NCBI RefSeq assembly: GCF_028288185.1
Contig: NZ_JAQBOF010000012.1
Location: 84,496 to 148,495 of the forward strand
From: Mucilaginibacter sp.
GTDB lineage: Bacteria; Bacteroidota; Bacteroidia; Sphingobacteriales; Sphingobacteriaceae
Direction: 5' to 3'
Length of the DNA stretch: 64,000 bases
The translations under genes and the position numbers were made by a program. Below, one piece after another: positions 1 through 8,957 of the stretch (the stretch's first letter is position 1; each line of letters starts with the position of its first letter). A model generated the notes under the pieces. The model worked only from the letters and a program-made list of their open reading frames with translations. It made no database searches and was not told where the DNA came from.

Positions 1-278
1 CGCATAGGTTCGGTAACTATGAAATCTTCTAAATACATACGGCAGCCTTTCCAGGTAGAAAAGCGAATGTAATACAATGCGAACCCAACCACCACACCGC
101 CAACCTCGGCAACATAAGCCTTCCATACCGGTTTCTCGCCAAAGCCTGCATCTTTAAACTCTTCCAAGGTTACGGTTACTTCCTGCGGGGCTTTTTCATA
201 TAACGCCAGTTCATTCACTAATTCTAAAAGGCGTATGCAGTCTTCTTTTGCGGCTGGTCTTAAATGTATGTTGGTCAT
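1..278 (-). CDS. GNAT family N-acetyltransferase, partial (C-terminus outside the window)
   Basis: The visible 92 residues are the N-terminal half of a GNAT fold. They contain the stretch FALYYIRFSTWKG followed by MYLEDFIV, which resembles the beta4-beta5 region of spermidine/spermine (SAT1-like) acetyltransferases, where the first strand binding acetyl-CoA follows. The likely reaction is acetyl transfer from acetyl-CoA to a small amine; the substrate is inferred only from resemblance. The gene runs off the left edge, so the CoA-binding loop is not visible. Several in-frame ATG codons lie upstream (ending at 293, 308 and 317) inside a micro-repeat of ATGACTAAT. I chose the most downstream one because it gives the usual MTNIHLRPA start, but this is not certain. 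Confidence 0.8.
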   Translation of the reverse strand, partial: MTNIHLRPAAKEDCIRLLELVNELALYEKAPQEVTVTLEEFKDAGFGEKPVWKAYVAEVGGVVVGFALYYIRFSTWKGCRMYLEDFIVTEPM

Positions 279-319
279 TTGGTTATTAGTCATTGTGTCA
301 TTAGTCATTAATGTCATTT
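273..319. repeat. Short word array (ATTAGTCATT / GTCATT)
   Basis: The word GTCATT occurs five times in 47 bases, spaced about 7-15 bases, between the GNAT start and the downstream TCCGA repeat. It creates several in-frame alternative ATGs for the GNAT gene. It resembles other short-word intergenic arrays in this window. Function unknown. Confidence 0.5.
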
Positions 320-321
320 GT

Positions 322-354
322 TAAATCCGAAATAGAACATCCGAATCCGATATT
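322..354. repeat. TCGGATTT-type intergenic repeat, single arm
   Basis: One arm (AAATCCGAAAT, then GAACATCCGAATCCGATATT) of the repeat family also seen at 12166, 15430, 22967 and 27130. It is nearly identical to the right arm at 23068-23100. It ends next to the stop codon (TAG, minus strand) of the YggS gene. No matching left arm is visible here; the GTCATT word array stands in its place. Confidence 0.7.
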
Positions 355-1044
355 CTAATTATTTTTCCAATGTTTAATAACCCTGCCGCCAAAAATGGTG
401 CTGCCTACACGGATCATATTGCTACCCTGCTCGATAGCTATCTCATAGTCTGACGACATACCCATTGATATGGTATCAAAACTATCTTCTTTCCTAAAAA
501 AGCTTTGCTTCATGCCATCAAAAAACACCTTCAACTCCTGGAACTCGTCCCTTAGTTGTTTTTCTTTATCAGTATTGGTAGCAATGCCCATCAAGCCGCG
601 TATGCGGATATTTTTTAATACCGTAAATTCGTCAGACCGTAACAACTCTATCGCCTCGTCAAAGCCCAAACCAAATTTGGTATCCTCGTCAGCAATATAG
701 ATCTGTAATAAGCAATCTATAACACGTTTGTTCTTTTCGGCCTGTTTATTTATCTCCTGCAAAAGCTTCAAACTATCAACAGCTTGTATCATACTGATAA
801 AAGGGGCGATGTATTTTACTTTGTTGGTTTGCAGGTGGCCAATTTGGTGCCATTCTATGTCTTTAGGCAGTTGTTCATACTTCTCAACCATCTCCTGAAC
901 CGTGTTTTCGCCAAACAAACGCTGGCCCGCATCGTAGGCTTCCTGTATATCTGCAACCGTTTTTGTTTTTGATACTGCTATTAAAGTGACCTTTTTAGGG
1001 GTAGTTTCGTTTTTTAAGCTTCTGATATTATCTGCAATGCTCAT
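355..1044 (-). CDS. YggS family pyridoxal phosphate homeostasis protein
   Basis: A 229-residue single-domain protein matching the PLP-binding YggS/PLPBP family in length and sequence. It folds as the TIM barrel of fold-type III PLP enzymes without the second domain. The PLP lysine is K26 in AVSKTK. Also visible are FGENTVQE, the WHQIGHLQTNK segment, GLMGIAT, and the C-terminal SMGMSSDYEIAIEQGSNMIRVGSTIFG, which forms the phosphate cup (quoted here as family knowledge). Such proteins buffer cytosolic PLP and affect amino-acid and vitamin B6 balance; no catalytic reaction is established. The next gene on the plus strand is divergent. The start ATG at 1044 gives the standard MSIADNI beginning. 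Confidence 0.95.
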   Translation of the reverse strand: MSIADNIRSLKNETTPKKVTLIAVSKTKTVADIQEAYDAGQRLFGENTVQEMVEKYEQLPKDIEWHQIGHLQTNKVKYIAPFISMIQAVDSLKLLQEINKQAEKNKRVIDCLLQIYIADEDTKFGLGFDEAIELLRSDEFTVLKNIRIRGLMGIATNTDKEKQLRDEFQELKVFFDGMKQSFFRKEDSFDTISMGMSSDYEIAIEQGSNMIRVGSTIFGGRVIKHWKNN

Positions 1045-1051
1045 TTATCCG

Positions 1052-1059
1052 TAATTTTG
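1052..1059 (+). promoter_or_regulatory. Candidate -7 promoter box (TAATTTTG) for the lipoprotein-mutS2 pair
   Basis: The sequence fits the Bacteroidota sigma-ABfr -7 consensus TAnnTTTG and lies 26 bases before the ATG at 1086. No clear TTTG -33 box is visible at the usual 19-21 base spacing, so this is a motif-only call. Confidence 0.35.
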
Positions 1060-1085
1060 CTCCAATTAAACCGCTAAATTACAGA

Positions 1086-1625
1086 ATGCGTAAACATATC
1101 TTCTTGTTTTTTTCAGCTTTGCTTTTTTTGTTCGCCTGTAATCAGGCTGATGATACTAAGGGTATTATTAAACAGGACGAAATGACGCGCCTATTAACCG
1201 ATGTGCACCTGGTTGATGGCAGCCTGGCTTTACAGCCAAATGGCGATAGCCTGTACAAGTTTGGCACCGGCAGGTACTTTTATGTGTTTAAACAATATCA
1301 TACCGATTCGGGACAGTTTAAAAAAAGCGTAAAATATTATTCGGCCCACCCAGAAATATTATTGAAAATATACGATGGCGTTAATACCCGCCTTAAAGCT
1401 AAAGCCGACTCGATGAACGCTTTAGTAGCAAAAGATAACGAACGGATAAGACGGCAGGCAGAAGTAGCACAAAAAAGAGTCGAAAAACTAAGAAAGGACT
1501 CGTTAGCCGTAAAACTAAAAACGGATAAACTGAAACTGAAAAAAGATTCGCTTGATAAGAAGAAGATCATCAAGCATAAAAAAAAGAAAAAATTAAAGAA
1601 AATAACAAAGCCAATAGTACAATAA
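1086..1625 (+). CDS. DUF4296 domain-containing lipoprotein
   Basis: A 179-residue protein with a lipoprotein signal: basic start, hydrophobic stretch, then LFAC with the lipidation cysteine at about residue 18. Residues 28-100 match the DUF4296 pattern, including MTRLLTDVHLVDG and VFKQYHTDSGQFKKSVKYY. From about residue 110 the chain becomes a highly charged helix, and the last 50 residues are dominated by lysine (KKIIKHKKKKKLKKITK). Function unknown; a periplasmic, membrane-anchored protein is the likely form. Its stop codon directly abuts the mutS2 ATG, so the two are probably co-transcribed. Confidence 0.85.
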   Translation: MRKHIFLFFSALLFLFACNQADDTKGIIKQDEMTRLLTDVHLVDGSLALQPNGDSLYKFGTGRYFYVFKQYHTDSGQFKKSVKYYSAHPEILLKIYDGVNTRLKAKADSMNALVAKDNERIRRQAEVAQKRVEKLRKDSLAVKLKTDKLKLKKDSLDKKKIIKHKKKKKLKKITKPIVQ

Positions 1626-3986
1626 ATGCTTTACCCTGAGAATAGTATTGATAAGCTGGGATTTACCGAGGTAAAGGAATTAATAAAGGCGCACTGCCTG
1701 AGTATTATGGGCCAGCAAATGGTTGACAAGATACAGGTAATGAGCAATTACGACCTGATAAGCAAGTTTTTAAGCCAGGCGCACGAGTTTAAAAATATAT
1801 TGCAAAATGATGCGGCGCTGCCTATTCAGCATTTTTTTGATATAAAGGCTTTAGCCAACAAGGCCCGGTTAGAAGGCGCTTTTTTAACCGAAGAAGAATT
1901 TTACCAGGTACTTGCTTCATTAACTACCGTATTTGCAGTTATAGCTTATTTTAATGAGCGCGAGGGTCAGTATCCAAATTTGGAAGCGCTGTTTGAGCAT
2001 CTGGCTATTGAAAAGGCTATCATCAAAAAAATTGAACAGGTAATTGATCCCAAGGGAAAAATAAAACCCAATGCATCGCGCGAGCTAGGCGATATATCAG
2101 CCGGTATTGCTAAAGCTGAGCAGGAAGCAAGAAGGAAAATAGACCAGGTATTTAAAAGCGCGGCAGGCAATGGTTGGACGGCTGACGGCTCGTTAACTAT
2201 TCGTGACGGGCGTTTGTGTATTCCACTTTTAGCCGAAAACAAGCGCAAGGTAAAAGGCTTTATCCATGACGAGTCTGCATCAGGCCAAACAGTTTATATG
2301 GAACCTGAGGAAGTTTTTACGCTAAACAACCGTATCCGCGATCTGGAATTTGAGCGCAGGCGTGAGATAGTAAAGATATTAACCGGCCTCACAGACGAAT
2401 TAAGGCCTTATGTGCCACTTTTGTTATCATACCACAGTCTACTTACTAAATTAGACTTTGTACGCGCCAAGGCGCTATTCGCTATTGATATTGAAGGCGA
2501 ACTGCCACAGGTAGTAAACGATGCACGTTTAAAACTGGTTAATGCCCGTCATCCGCTGCTGTTCCTCAATTTTAAGAAAGAGCATAAAACGGTGGTGCCG
2601 TTAAATTTGCAGATCGATGATCGCACACGTGTGGTCGTAGTATCGGGCCCTAACGCGGGTGGTAAATCTGTTTGTATGAAAACCGTTGGCTTGCTGCAAA
2701 TTATGGTGCAGGCGGGTTTATTAATTCCTGCGGATGAAGCCAGCGTGGTAGGGGTGTTTAAACAGTTTTTTGTTGATATAGGCGATGACCAGTCGATAGA
2801 AAGCGATTTGAGCACCTACAGCGCCCATCTATCAAAAATGAAAAATTTTGTAGAGAACGCTAACGGAAAGTCGTTGATATTGATAGATGAGTTTGGTACC
2901 GGCACTGACCCACAATTTGGCGGACCTATTGCCGAAGCGGTTTTGGAATCATTAAACCATAAAAAGGTGAGGGGCATGGTTACTACTCACTACAGCAACC
3001 TTAAAATATTTGCCGGTAATACCGAAGGGATAGAAAACGCATCGATGTTGTTTAACAATATCGAAATGAAACCGCTTTATATACTGGAAGTGGGTAAGCC
3101 CGGCAGCTCATACGCTTTCGAGATCGCCCAAAAAATAGGCTTGCCGCAGCAGGTGCTCAATTTGGCTAAGACCAAGATAAGTGCCGGGCAAAAAAATGTA
3201 GATACGCTGCTGGTTGGCCTGGAGCGCGAAAAGAAAGAGATACTGGATACCCGCGTTAAGTTAGAAAGACAGCAAAGACAGGTTGACGCTTTATTAGCCG
3301 AAAACGAAAAAATAAAAAATTATCTCGAAGAGAATAAAAAGGTATTAATACGCGAGGCAAAGGATGAAGCTAAAAATATTATCCTTAATGCTAATAAACT
3401 GGTAGAGAACACCATATCAGAAATTAAAAGCAGTAATGCTGATAAGGAAAAGACGCGAGATCTGCGCGAAAACCTGAACAGGGAACTGGAAAAAAATACA
3501 GTCAAACCCGATAAAGTAAAAGCTGTAACTGCCGATGAAGAACTTAAAGTAGGTGATTGGGTTAAACTAAACGACTCTGAAACCACCGGGCAGGTAATCG
3601 AACTGATAAAAGATAATGTGATCATCGCTATTGGCGATTTGCGTACGGTAGCTAAACGGAAACGGGTACAGAAGGTAGCAAAATCTGTTGTACCCAAAGA
3701 AGTTAGGCGAAGCATGAACAGCCATACTGGCGATATAGCCAGCTTCAGCCCCGAGATAGATGTACGTGGTATGCGTACGGAGGATGCTTTGGCGGCTATT
3801 GAACGTTTGTTTGACCGTGCCTTGATGATGGGTTTTGGTAACCTTAAAATACTACACGGCAAAGGCGACGGCATACTACGCAAAATGATCCGCCAATACC
3901 TTAAAAAATACGACCAGGTAGACCGTATGGAAGATGAACATGCTGACCGTGGTGGAGATGGTATTACTTATGTGTATTTTAAATAA
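1626..3986 (+). CDS. mutS2: MutS2 family protein with C-terminal Smr domain
   Basis: A 786-residue protein of normal MutS2 length. The MutS core and lever regions are followed by an ABC-type ATPase with Walker A GPNAGGKSV at about residues 341-349, Walker B LILIDEFGTGTDP and MVTTHYSNLK. A coiled-coil clamp rich in E and K follows (about 515-640), then a C-terminal Smr nuclease-like domain (about 705-786) with IDVRGMRTEDA and the ILHGKGDGILR motif. Family members suppress recombination and, in some Firmicutes, act on collided ribosomes; which applies here is not known. It lacks the mismatch-binding N-terminal domain of MutS, as expected. The intergenic element at 4007-4216 follows the stop codon. 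Confidence 0.95.
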   Translation: MLYPENSIDKLGFTEVKELIKAHCLSIMGQQMVDKIQVMSNYDLISKFLSQAHEFKNILQNDAALPIQHFFDIKALANKARLEGAFLTEEEFYQVLASLTTVFAVIAYFNEREGQYPNLEALFEHLAIEKAIIKKIEQVIDPKGKIKPNASRELGDISAGIAKAEQEARRKIDQVFKSAAGNGWTADGSLTIRDGRLCIPLLAENKRKVKGFIHDESASGQTVYMEPEEVFTLNNRIRDLEFERRREIVKILTGLTDELRPYVPLLLSYHSLLTKLDFVRAKALFAIDIEGELPQVVNDARLKLVNARHPLLFLNFKKEHKTVVPLNLQIDDRTRVVVVSGPNAGGKSVCMKTVGLLQIMVQAGLLIPADEASVVGVFKQFFVDIGDDQSIESDLSTYSAHLSKMKNFVENANGKSLILIDEFGTGTDPQFGGPIAEAVLESLNHKKVRGMVTTHYSNLKIFAGNTEGIENASMLFNNIEMKPLYILEVGKPGSSYAFEIAQKIGLPQQVLNLAKTKISAGQKNVDTLLVGLEREKKEILDTRVKLERQQRQVDALLAENEKIKNYLEENKKVLIREAKDEAKNIILNANKLVENTISEIKSSNADKEKTRDLRENLNRELEKNTVKPDKVKAVTADEELKVGDWVKLNDSETTGQVIELIKDNVIIAIGDLRTVAKRKRVQKVAKSVVPKEVRRSMNSHTGDIASFSPEIDVRGMRTEDALAAIERLFDRALMMGFGNLKILHGKGDGILRKMIRQYLKKYDQVDRMEDEHADRGGDGITYVYFK

Positions 3987-4006
3987 CCTAAGATCAGAGT
4001 TGGTTA

Positions 4007-4216
4007 TACCTAGGTAACACTCATTTCAGGTGATTCACTCTGTTTTTAGGATTTGCCGATAAAATGAATAAATAATTAACAGTCAACTATTTATATATAT
4101 TCAGTTAAAGTTTTTGTAGTGATCCAAAGTGATCCACTCATTTTGTCAAACAGCTTATTTACAAATATTTAACCAAAAAAGTTGATCCTGGTGATCCACT
4201 TTTTCAGGTGGATCAC
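4007..4216. repeat. Word-array element A (TGATCCA words, core, terminal hairpin)
   Basis: Located between the convergent mutS2 and MCE genes. It opens with the palindrome TACCTAGGTA (4007-4016). A single TGATTCA word is at 4031. TGATCCA words start at 4120 and 4130 (period 10), and after a 53-base step at 4183 (as TGATCCT) and 4192 (period 9). The last word pairs with GTGGATCAC at 4208-4216 as a hairpin. The AT-rich core between words 4 and 5 contains TTTTGTCAAA, CTTATTTACA and TTTAACCAAAAA, shared with elements at 15550, 44446 and 58371. The hairpin ends on the first base of the MCE stop codon. It may also serve as a terminator for the minus-strand gene; I do not recognise the family. Confidence 0.85.
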
Positions 4217-5166
4217 TAATCCTTCTTATTACCACCCCCAAAAACAGAGAAGTGTACATAACGTTTAGGATTAGCCTTCAGATCAAGAAACAATAAGTTA
4301 AGGTTATCAGACGCGGATTGTAGATTTTTATACAGTTTATCATCATTCAATAATAAACCCATAGAGCCTTTATTACTGTTGATATTGGCCATAGTGGCTT
4401 GCAGATCGGCCACGGCTTTATTCGTATTTTCTAATGTTTGTTTAATGTTTGCGTTAGCCAGATCGCCGCTAAATTTCTGGAAATTTGCAGTAACATTATT
4501 CAACCCGGCTGTACTAACCTTTAAATTACCGGATACAATTTCGGCATTAGTTAAAATACCGTTAATGTGTCCACTTTGTGTAGCCACCAGTTCATCAATT
4601 TTCTTGGTGGTACCTTCTAAAGTTTGTAAAGAATTGGCAATACTTGCAAAGCTGCGATCCACATTTTTTTGAAAATTCGGGTTCAGTATTTTATTGATAG
4701 AAGCCAGGGACGAATCCAGCTTGGTCATTAAGTTTTCGGCCTTGGTTTGTATTGGCTGTAAACTTTCTGCTAAACTTCCTTGAATATCCGCACGTAGGGT
4801 GTCTTTGTTTTCGGCTAATTGTTTACTATCGCCTAACAAAAACACAATTGCCTTACTTCCCAAAAGATCGGTGCTTACCAATTTAGCTAACGTGTTAACA
4901 GGTACCTTATATTCGTCTTTAATTTTAAACTCGACAGTGGTGCGGCCATCCGGTTTTAACTCCATTTTAGAAATGTGCCCTATCTGGAACCCGTTTACCA
5001 ATACTGGTTTTGAAACCGTAAGTCCGTCGACACTTTTATAAATTGCGTAATATTTATTAGAGCCGCCAAATACATCATTGCCTTTTAAAAAGCTATATCC
5101 TAATATTAATACAGCAATGGCAATAGTGGTGAGTGCGCCTATTTTAGTCTCGTTTGATATATTCAT
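4216..5166 (-). CDS. MCE/MlaD family lipid transport protein
   Basis: A 316-residue protein with one N-terminal membrane segment (residues about 10-28) and an MCE domain at about 35-115, including YKSVDGLTVSKPVLVNGFQIG and the LVSTDLLGSKAIVF segment typical of MlaD-like proteins. The remainder is a long helical region with repeated NxN/LxxT patterns that may form a coiled coil or tunnel across the periplasm. MCE proteins bind lipids and carry them between inner and outer membranes with an MlaE/MlaF ABC transporter; no transporter gene lies nearby. It follows the amidase gene with a 58-base gap on the same strand, so an operon is likely. Confidence 0.88.
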   Translation of the reverse strand: MNISNETKIGALTTIAIAVLILGYSFLKGNDVFGGSNKYYAIYKSVDGLTVSKPVLVNGFQIGHISKMELKPDGRTTVEFKIKDEYKVPVNTLAKLVSTDLLGSKAIVFLLGDSKQLAENKDTLRADIQGSLAESLQPIQTKAENLMTKLDSSLASINKILNPNFQKNVDRSFASIANSLQTLEGTTKKIDELVATQSGHINGILTNAEIVSGNLKVSTAGLNNVTANFQKFSGDLANANIKQTLENTNKAVADLQATMANINSNKGSMGLLLNDDKLYKNLQSASDNLNLLFLDLKANPKRYVHFSVFGGGNKKD

Positions 5167-5224
5167 GTGATAATGTTGTGATGCGTGTAATGGGTTGATA
5201 TTTTTTTCACATCCTTATAACCAA

Positions 5225-6145
5225 TTATTTTACTACTTGTTCTACTTCGTCCTTATAATTCTTTAACGCTCTTACAAGTGTACTTACAATTTCATCCTGG
5301 CCTTTTTCAGAATTTAAGTACGCTTCATCATCCGGATTATTGATATATCCGGTTTCGACTAATACTGCAGGCATGGCGCTATGGCAAAGTACTAAAACGC
5401 CTTGTTCTCTTATCCCTTCGCTTTGCCTGCCATCAGTTTCAGTAAACTCGGTATTAATAAGGTTGGCCAAATGTATGCTTCGTTGCCTGAACTTGCTTTT
5501 ATATTGGTTGATCAATATGATTGATTCGGGATCGTTAGGGTCTAAGCCTGCATTCATTTCGGCACCTTCGCCTTCTCCTTCGCTGCCTTCCAATTGATTC
5601 TTACTTATGGCTTTTTCTTCTTCGCGGGTGCGATGCAAACCATAAACCAATAATAAAACGCCTTTTCCAGAGCGATTTGGCACTCTTACCGATTTATAAA
5701 TAGCTCTGCCATGTTTATGCCCTACAACCTCGCGTACAACCCTGTCTGAAAGTGAATTACAATGTAACGAAATAAATAGATCGCCTCTGTTCTCGTTAGC
5801 TATCTCTGACCTGCGTTCCCACGAAACATCATCTTCTGTCGATCGGGTAAGTACGACCTTTACTTTATTCAGCTCTTTTTCTATCGCTTTCTGCAATTTT
5901 AATGCGATTGCAAGCGTTACACCTCTTTCGGTAGAAAATGAACCTGATGCACCATGTGAAAAATGGCCCGTGCCGGTAGGAGCGCCGCCATGCCCCGCAT
6001 CAACAATAATGGTTTTTAGTTTAAAACCTTTATTTACAACGGTATCATTTTTTGCCGGAGTAATTATTGTGAAGGAAAATAACGAAAAGCAAACCGGTAA
6101 TGCCAATAATCCAAAAATCAATCTTTTCAATGCTTTATTTTTCAT
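5225..6145 (-). CDS. N-acetylmuramoyl-L-alanine amidase (Amidase_3), exported
   Basis: A 306-residue protein with an N-terminal hydrophobic signal (residues 8-30) and an Amidase_3 zinc hydrolase domain from about residue 44. Zinc ligands are H52 (DAGHGG), E73 (STERG) and H128 (SLHCNS); the catalytic glutamate is E264 in VLVETGYINNP. It should cleave the bond between MurNAc and the peptide stem in the periplasm, for cell separation or turnover. An acidic, glycine-rich insert (EGSEGEGEGAEMN, about residues 186-200) interrupts the domain and may be a regulatory loop. Divergent from lptD with only 52 bases between the starts; a TATTTTTG promoter box fits this gene. Confidence 0.93.
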   Translation of the reverse strand: MKNKALKRLIFGLLALPVCFSLFSFTIITPAKNDTVVNKGFKLKTIIVDAGHGGAPTGTGHFSHGASGSFSTERGVTLAIALKLQKAIEKELNKVKVVLTRSTEDDVSWERRSEIANENRGDLFISLHCNSLSDRVVREVVGHKHGRAIYKSVRVPNRSGKGVLLLVYGLHRTREEEKAISKNQLEGSEGEGEGAEMNAGLDPNDPESIILINQYKSKFRQRSIHLANLINTEFTETDGRQSEGIREQGVLVLCHSAMPAVLVETGYINNPDDEAYLNSEKGQDEIVSTLVRALKNYKDEVEQVVK

Positions 6146-6173
6146 TATTTTTGAACGCTGTTAACTATATCTG

Positions 6174-6181
6174 CAAAAATA
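6174..6181 (-). promoter_or_regulatory. Candidate -7 box (TATTTTTG) for the amidase-MCE operon
   Basis: On the minus strand the sequence matches TAnnTTTG and lies 29-36 bases before the amidase ATG. No convincing -33 box is visible at standard spacing. Confidence 0.4.
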
Positions 6182-6197
6182 CTATTCATACTCAATT

Positions 6198-8954
6198 TTG
6201 AAATTCATCAACTTAATTTTTTTATTTGCAATTATTTTAATGGTAAACATAATAGCTTATGCTCATAAAAGCAAAGCTGTTATTAATATAAATAAACTTG
6301 TTGCAGATACAATAATACCGCTTGATCAGTATAAATATTCTAAACTTCCTAAATATAAACAAACTAAACCAACTTCGGCATTAAAAGGCGATACCACTAA
6401 ACCTAAAAACGATACAAACAAAAAGGTTATTGCAACAGATACCACAAAAAATAACTCAAACCTTGATGCAGAAATAAAAGATCTTGCCGATTCAAGCTAT
6501 AATGATGTTAAAACAGGTATAAGCTATCGTATTGGTAACGCGCGTGTAACCTATGGCGATTTTGAGTTGGATGCCGAGTATATCCGGATTGACAGAAAGA
6601 AACATTTGATATTTGCCAGCGGGATGAAAGACCCCAAAACCCATCGTTATATAGGCCGGCCAATTTCCAAACAAGGTAAAGACGCGCCGTTAACATCCGA
6701 TTCGTTATTGTTTAATTATGAAACAAAGAAAGGGTTGGTATATAATGTTAATACCCGGCAGGAAGAGAATTACATTTCGCACGGGCAGGCTAAAAAATTG
6801 AATGAAGATGAAGTTGCCTACCACAATATTATTTTTAGCGCCTGCGATAAGCCCGACCCCGATTATGGTATAGTTATTACCCGTGGCATTGGCGAAAAAA
6901 AGAAGATAATTTCGGGTCCCGCGTATTTGATGATCGAAGGGATACCTTTGCCCATAGGTTTACCTTTTGGCTTTTTCCCTAAAACAGATACCCGGTCATC
7001 AGGTGTGTTATTGCCAACTTTTGGTGAAGATGCTACCTTAGGTTTTTTCCTTAGGGACTTTGGTTATTACATAGGTTTAAGCGATTATGCCGATCTAACA
7101 AACCTGGGCACTTATTACTCAAACGGATCATACGAAGTAAGCAGCGCACTCGATTACATGAAAAGGTACAAGTATAACGGTAACCTTACGCTAAGCTACG
7201 GATCACATAATTACGGTTTGGCCGGCGACCCGCCAAGACGCGATTTTCACATAGCGTGGCAACATAGCCAAAACCCAAGTGCTAGTCCGGGTAGCACGTT
7301 TAGCGCGTCTGTAAATGCGGGTACATCAAGTTTTTATCAAAATAACCCGGCATCAACAGGATATAATTTACAGCAACTTACGCAAAATGCATTGCGCTCA
7401 AGTATATCCTATTCAAAAACCTGGGCAGGTACGCCTTTTAACCTTACCACCAGTATTTCGCATAGCCAGGACCTTACGCAAAAAACAGTGTCGCTGGAAT
7501 TGCCGAATGTGAATTTTAGCATGGCAAGTATAAACCCGTTTGATAAAAAAGACCGGGTTGATGAGCAAAAATGGTATCAGAAAATAACGGTGGCTTATAA
7601 CATGGCAGCAACTAATAAGCTAAACAATGTGCCCGAAACCGAATTGTTTAAGAGTGAGACCCTAACCAAAAGAATGCAAAACGGCATTCAGCATCAAATA
7701 CCGGTTGGTATAAACTTTAATTTGCTTAACTATTTTCAGTTTAATATGAGCGCTAACTATACCGAGCGCTGGTATTTTCAATCTATAAATGAACATTATG
7801 CCAGGGCCGACTCATTAGTTACTGATACTGTACCGGGCTTTAAAAGGGTAGGCAACTATAACCTTAGCGCCGGTTTATCCACAAAGGTATATGGTACGAT
7901 AAACTTTAAGAACAGCAAATTAAAAGCTATACGCCACGTAATGACACCTAGTATAGGTTTTAGTTATTCGCCTGATTATTCAGGATTTGACAGGCCTTAC
8001 AATAGGTTAATTGTAAGTAATGCTACTATACCATATCCGGTGGTTAGTACACGTTATTCAATCTATAATAGTTCTGTTTACGGCGGGCCGGGTGGCGGCA
8101 GGCAGGCAGGTATAAATTTCAGCCTTGATAATAACCTGGAGGCAAAGGTTAGGGCTAAAAGTACGGATACATCGCAAGTGGATAAAAAAATTGAATTGCT
8201 GCAAAGCTTAGCAATTTCGGCATCATATAATTTCGCTGCCGATTCTTTTAAATTGAGCCAAATTTCTGTTTCGGGCCATAATGGCTTTTTTCATGATAAG
8301 ATAAACGTAACGTTTAGCGCCGGTTTTGACCCATATGTTACCAGGGTATTTGATACTATTAGTCACGGGCAAATCTCAAGTTATCAAAGACAGTATAATC
8401 ATTATACTTTCCAGGATGGAAAACTGCCCAAGCTTACAAGTTTTAGTTTTTCGGTAAGCGGTAGTTTAAACCCGGCAGTGTTTCATCCTATACCGGAAAA
8501 CGGCAGTAATAACTATGCAAACAATCCTAATACGTTGGCAAACGCGACGCCGCAGCAACGACAAAGCCTGGCGCTGTTAAATAGCGACCCAAGCGCGTAT
8601 GTGGATTTTAATATACCCTGGAACCTGGTTGTTAATTATAATTTTACTTACAGTGATAGTTATTTATCCAGCACAAGAGCTAATACAGTAATGCTAAGCG
8701 GCGATTTAAGCATTACCCCAAAATGGAAAATACAATTTAATACTAACTATGATTTACAGGCGCGCCAATTAAGCAGCGCTACCTCATTTGCCATCTATCG
8801 CGACCTGCATTGTTGGGATCTTTCTATACAATGGCTGCCATTTGGATATTATAAATCATACAATGTTACTTTAAAGGTAAAATCGGCTATTTTACAGGCA
8901 TTAAAATTGAGTAAAAGAAGCGACTATACCAGTAACGCAAATTTCAATCAGTAA
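6198..8954 (+). CDS. lptD: LPS assembly outer-membrane protein, LptD family
   Basis: A 918-residue protein with a signal peptide (residues 1-22), a Lys/Thr-rich linker, an OstA-like beta-jellyroll (about 105-290, including YRIGNARVTYGDFELDAEYI and YISHGQAKKL) and a large C-terminal beta-barrel with alternating aromatic strands. LptD inserts lipopolysaccharide into the outer leaflet of the outer membrane at the end of the Lpt bridge. The conserved GIPLPIGLPFGFFP segment and the end, DLHCWDLSIQWLPFGYY, are typical of the Bacteroidota form. The cysteine pairs used for disulfide gating in proteobacteria are not evident. cinA follows after 3 bases, so the two are co-transcribed. The neighbouring amidase and MCE genes support an envelope role. 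Confidence 0.92.
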   Translation: MKFINLIFLFAIILMVNIIAYAHKSKAVININKLVADTIIPLDQYKYSKLPKYKQTKPTSALKGDTTKPKNDTNKKVIATDTTKNNSNLDAEIKDLADSSYNDVKTGISYRIGNARVTYGDFELDAEYIRIDRKKHLIFASGMKDPKTHRYIGRPISKQGKDAPLTSDSLLFNYETKKGLVYNVNTRQEENYISHGQAKKLNEDEVAYHNIIFSACDKPDPDYGIVITRGIGEKKKIISGPAYLMIEGIPLPIGLPFGFFPKTDTRSSGVLLPTFGEDATLGFFLRDFGYYIGLSDYADLTNLGTYYSNGSYEVSSALDYMKRYKYNGNLTLSYGSHNYGLAGDPPRRDFHIAWQHSQNPSASPGSTFSASVNAGTSSFYQNNPASTGYNLQQLTQNALRSSISYSKTWAGTPFNLTTSISHSQDLTQKTVSLELPNVNFSMASINPFDKKDRVDEQKWYQKITVAYNMAATNKLNNVPETELFKSETLTKRMQNGIQHQIPVGINFNLLNYFQFNMSANYTERWYFQSINEHYARADSLVTDTVPGFKRVGNYNLSAGLSTKVYGTINFKNSKLKAIRHVMTPSIGFSYSPDYSGFDRPYNRLIVSNATIPYPVVSTRYSIYNSSVYGGPGGGRQAGINFSLDNNLEAKVRAKSTDTSQVDKKIELLQSLAISASYNFAADSFKLSQISVSGHNGFFHDKINVTFSAGFDPYVTRVFDTISHGQISSYQRQYNHYTFQDGKLPKLTSFSFSVSGSLNPAVFHPIPENGSNNYANNPNTLANATPQQRQSLALLNSDPSAYVDFNIPWNLVVNYNFTYSDSYLSSTRANTVMLSGDLSITPKWKIQFNTNYDLQARQLSSATSFAIYRDLHCWDLSIQWLPFGYYKSYNVTLKVKSAILQALKLSKRSDYTSNANFNQ

Positions 8955-8957
8955 AAA

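Noticed and set aside
3320..3883. A 187-residue minus-strand ORF opposite mutS2
   Set aside because: Antisense shadow across the coiled-coil and Smr domain, Ser/Leu-rich.
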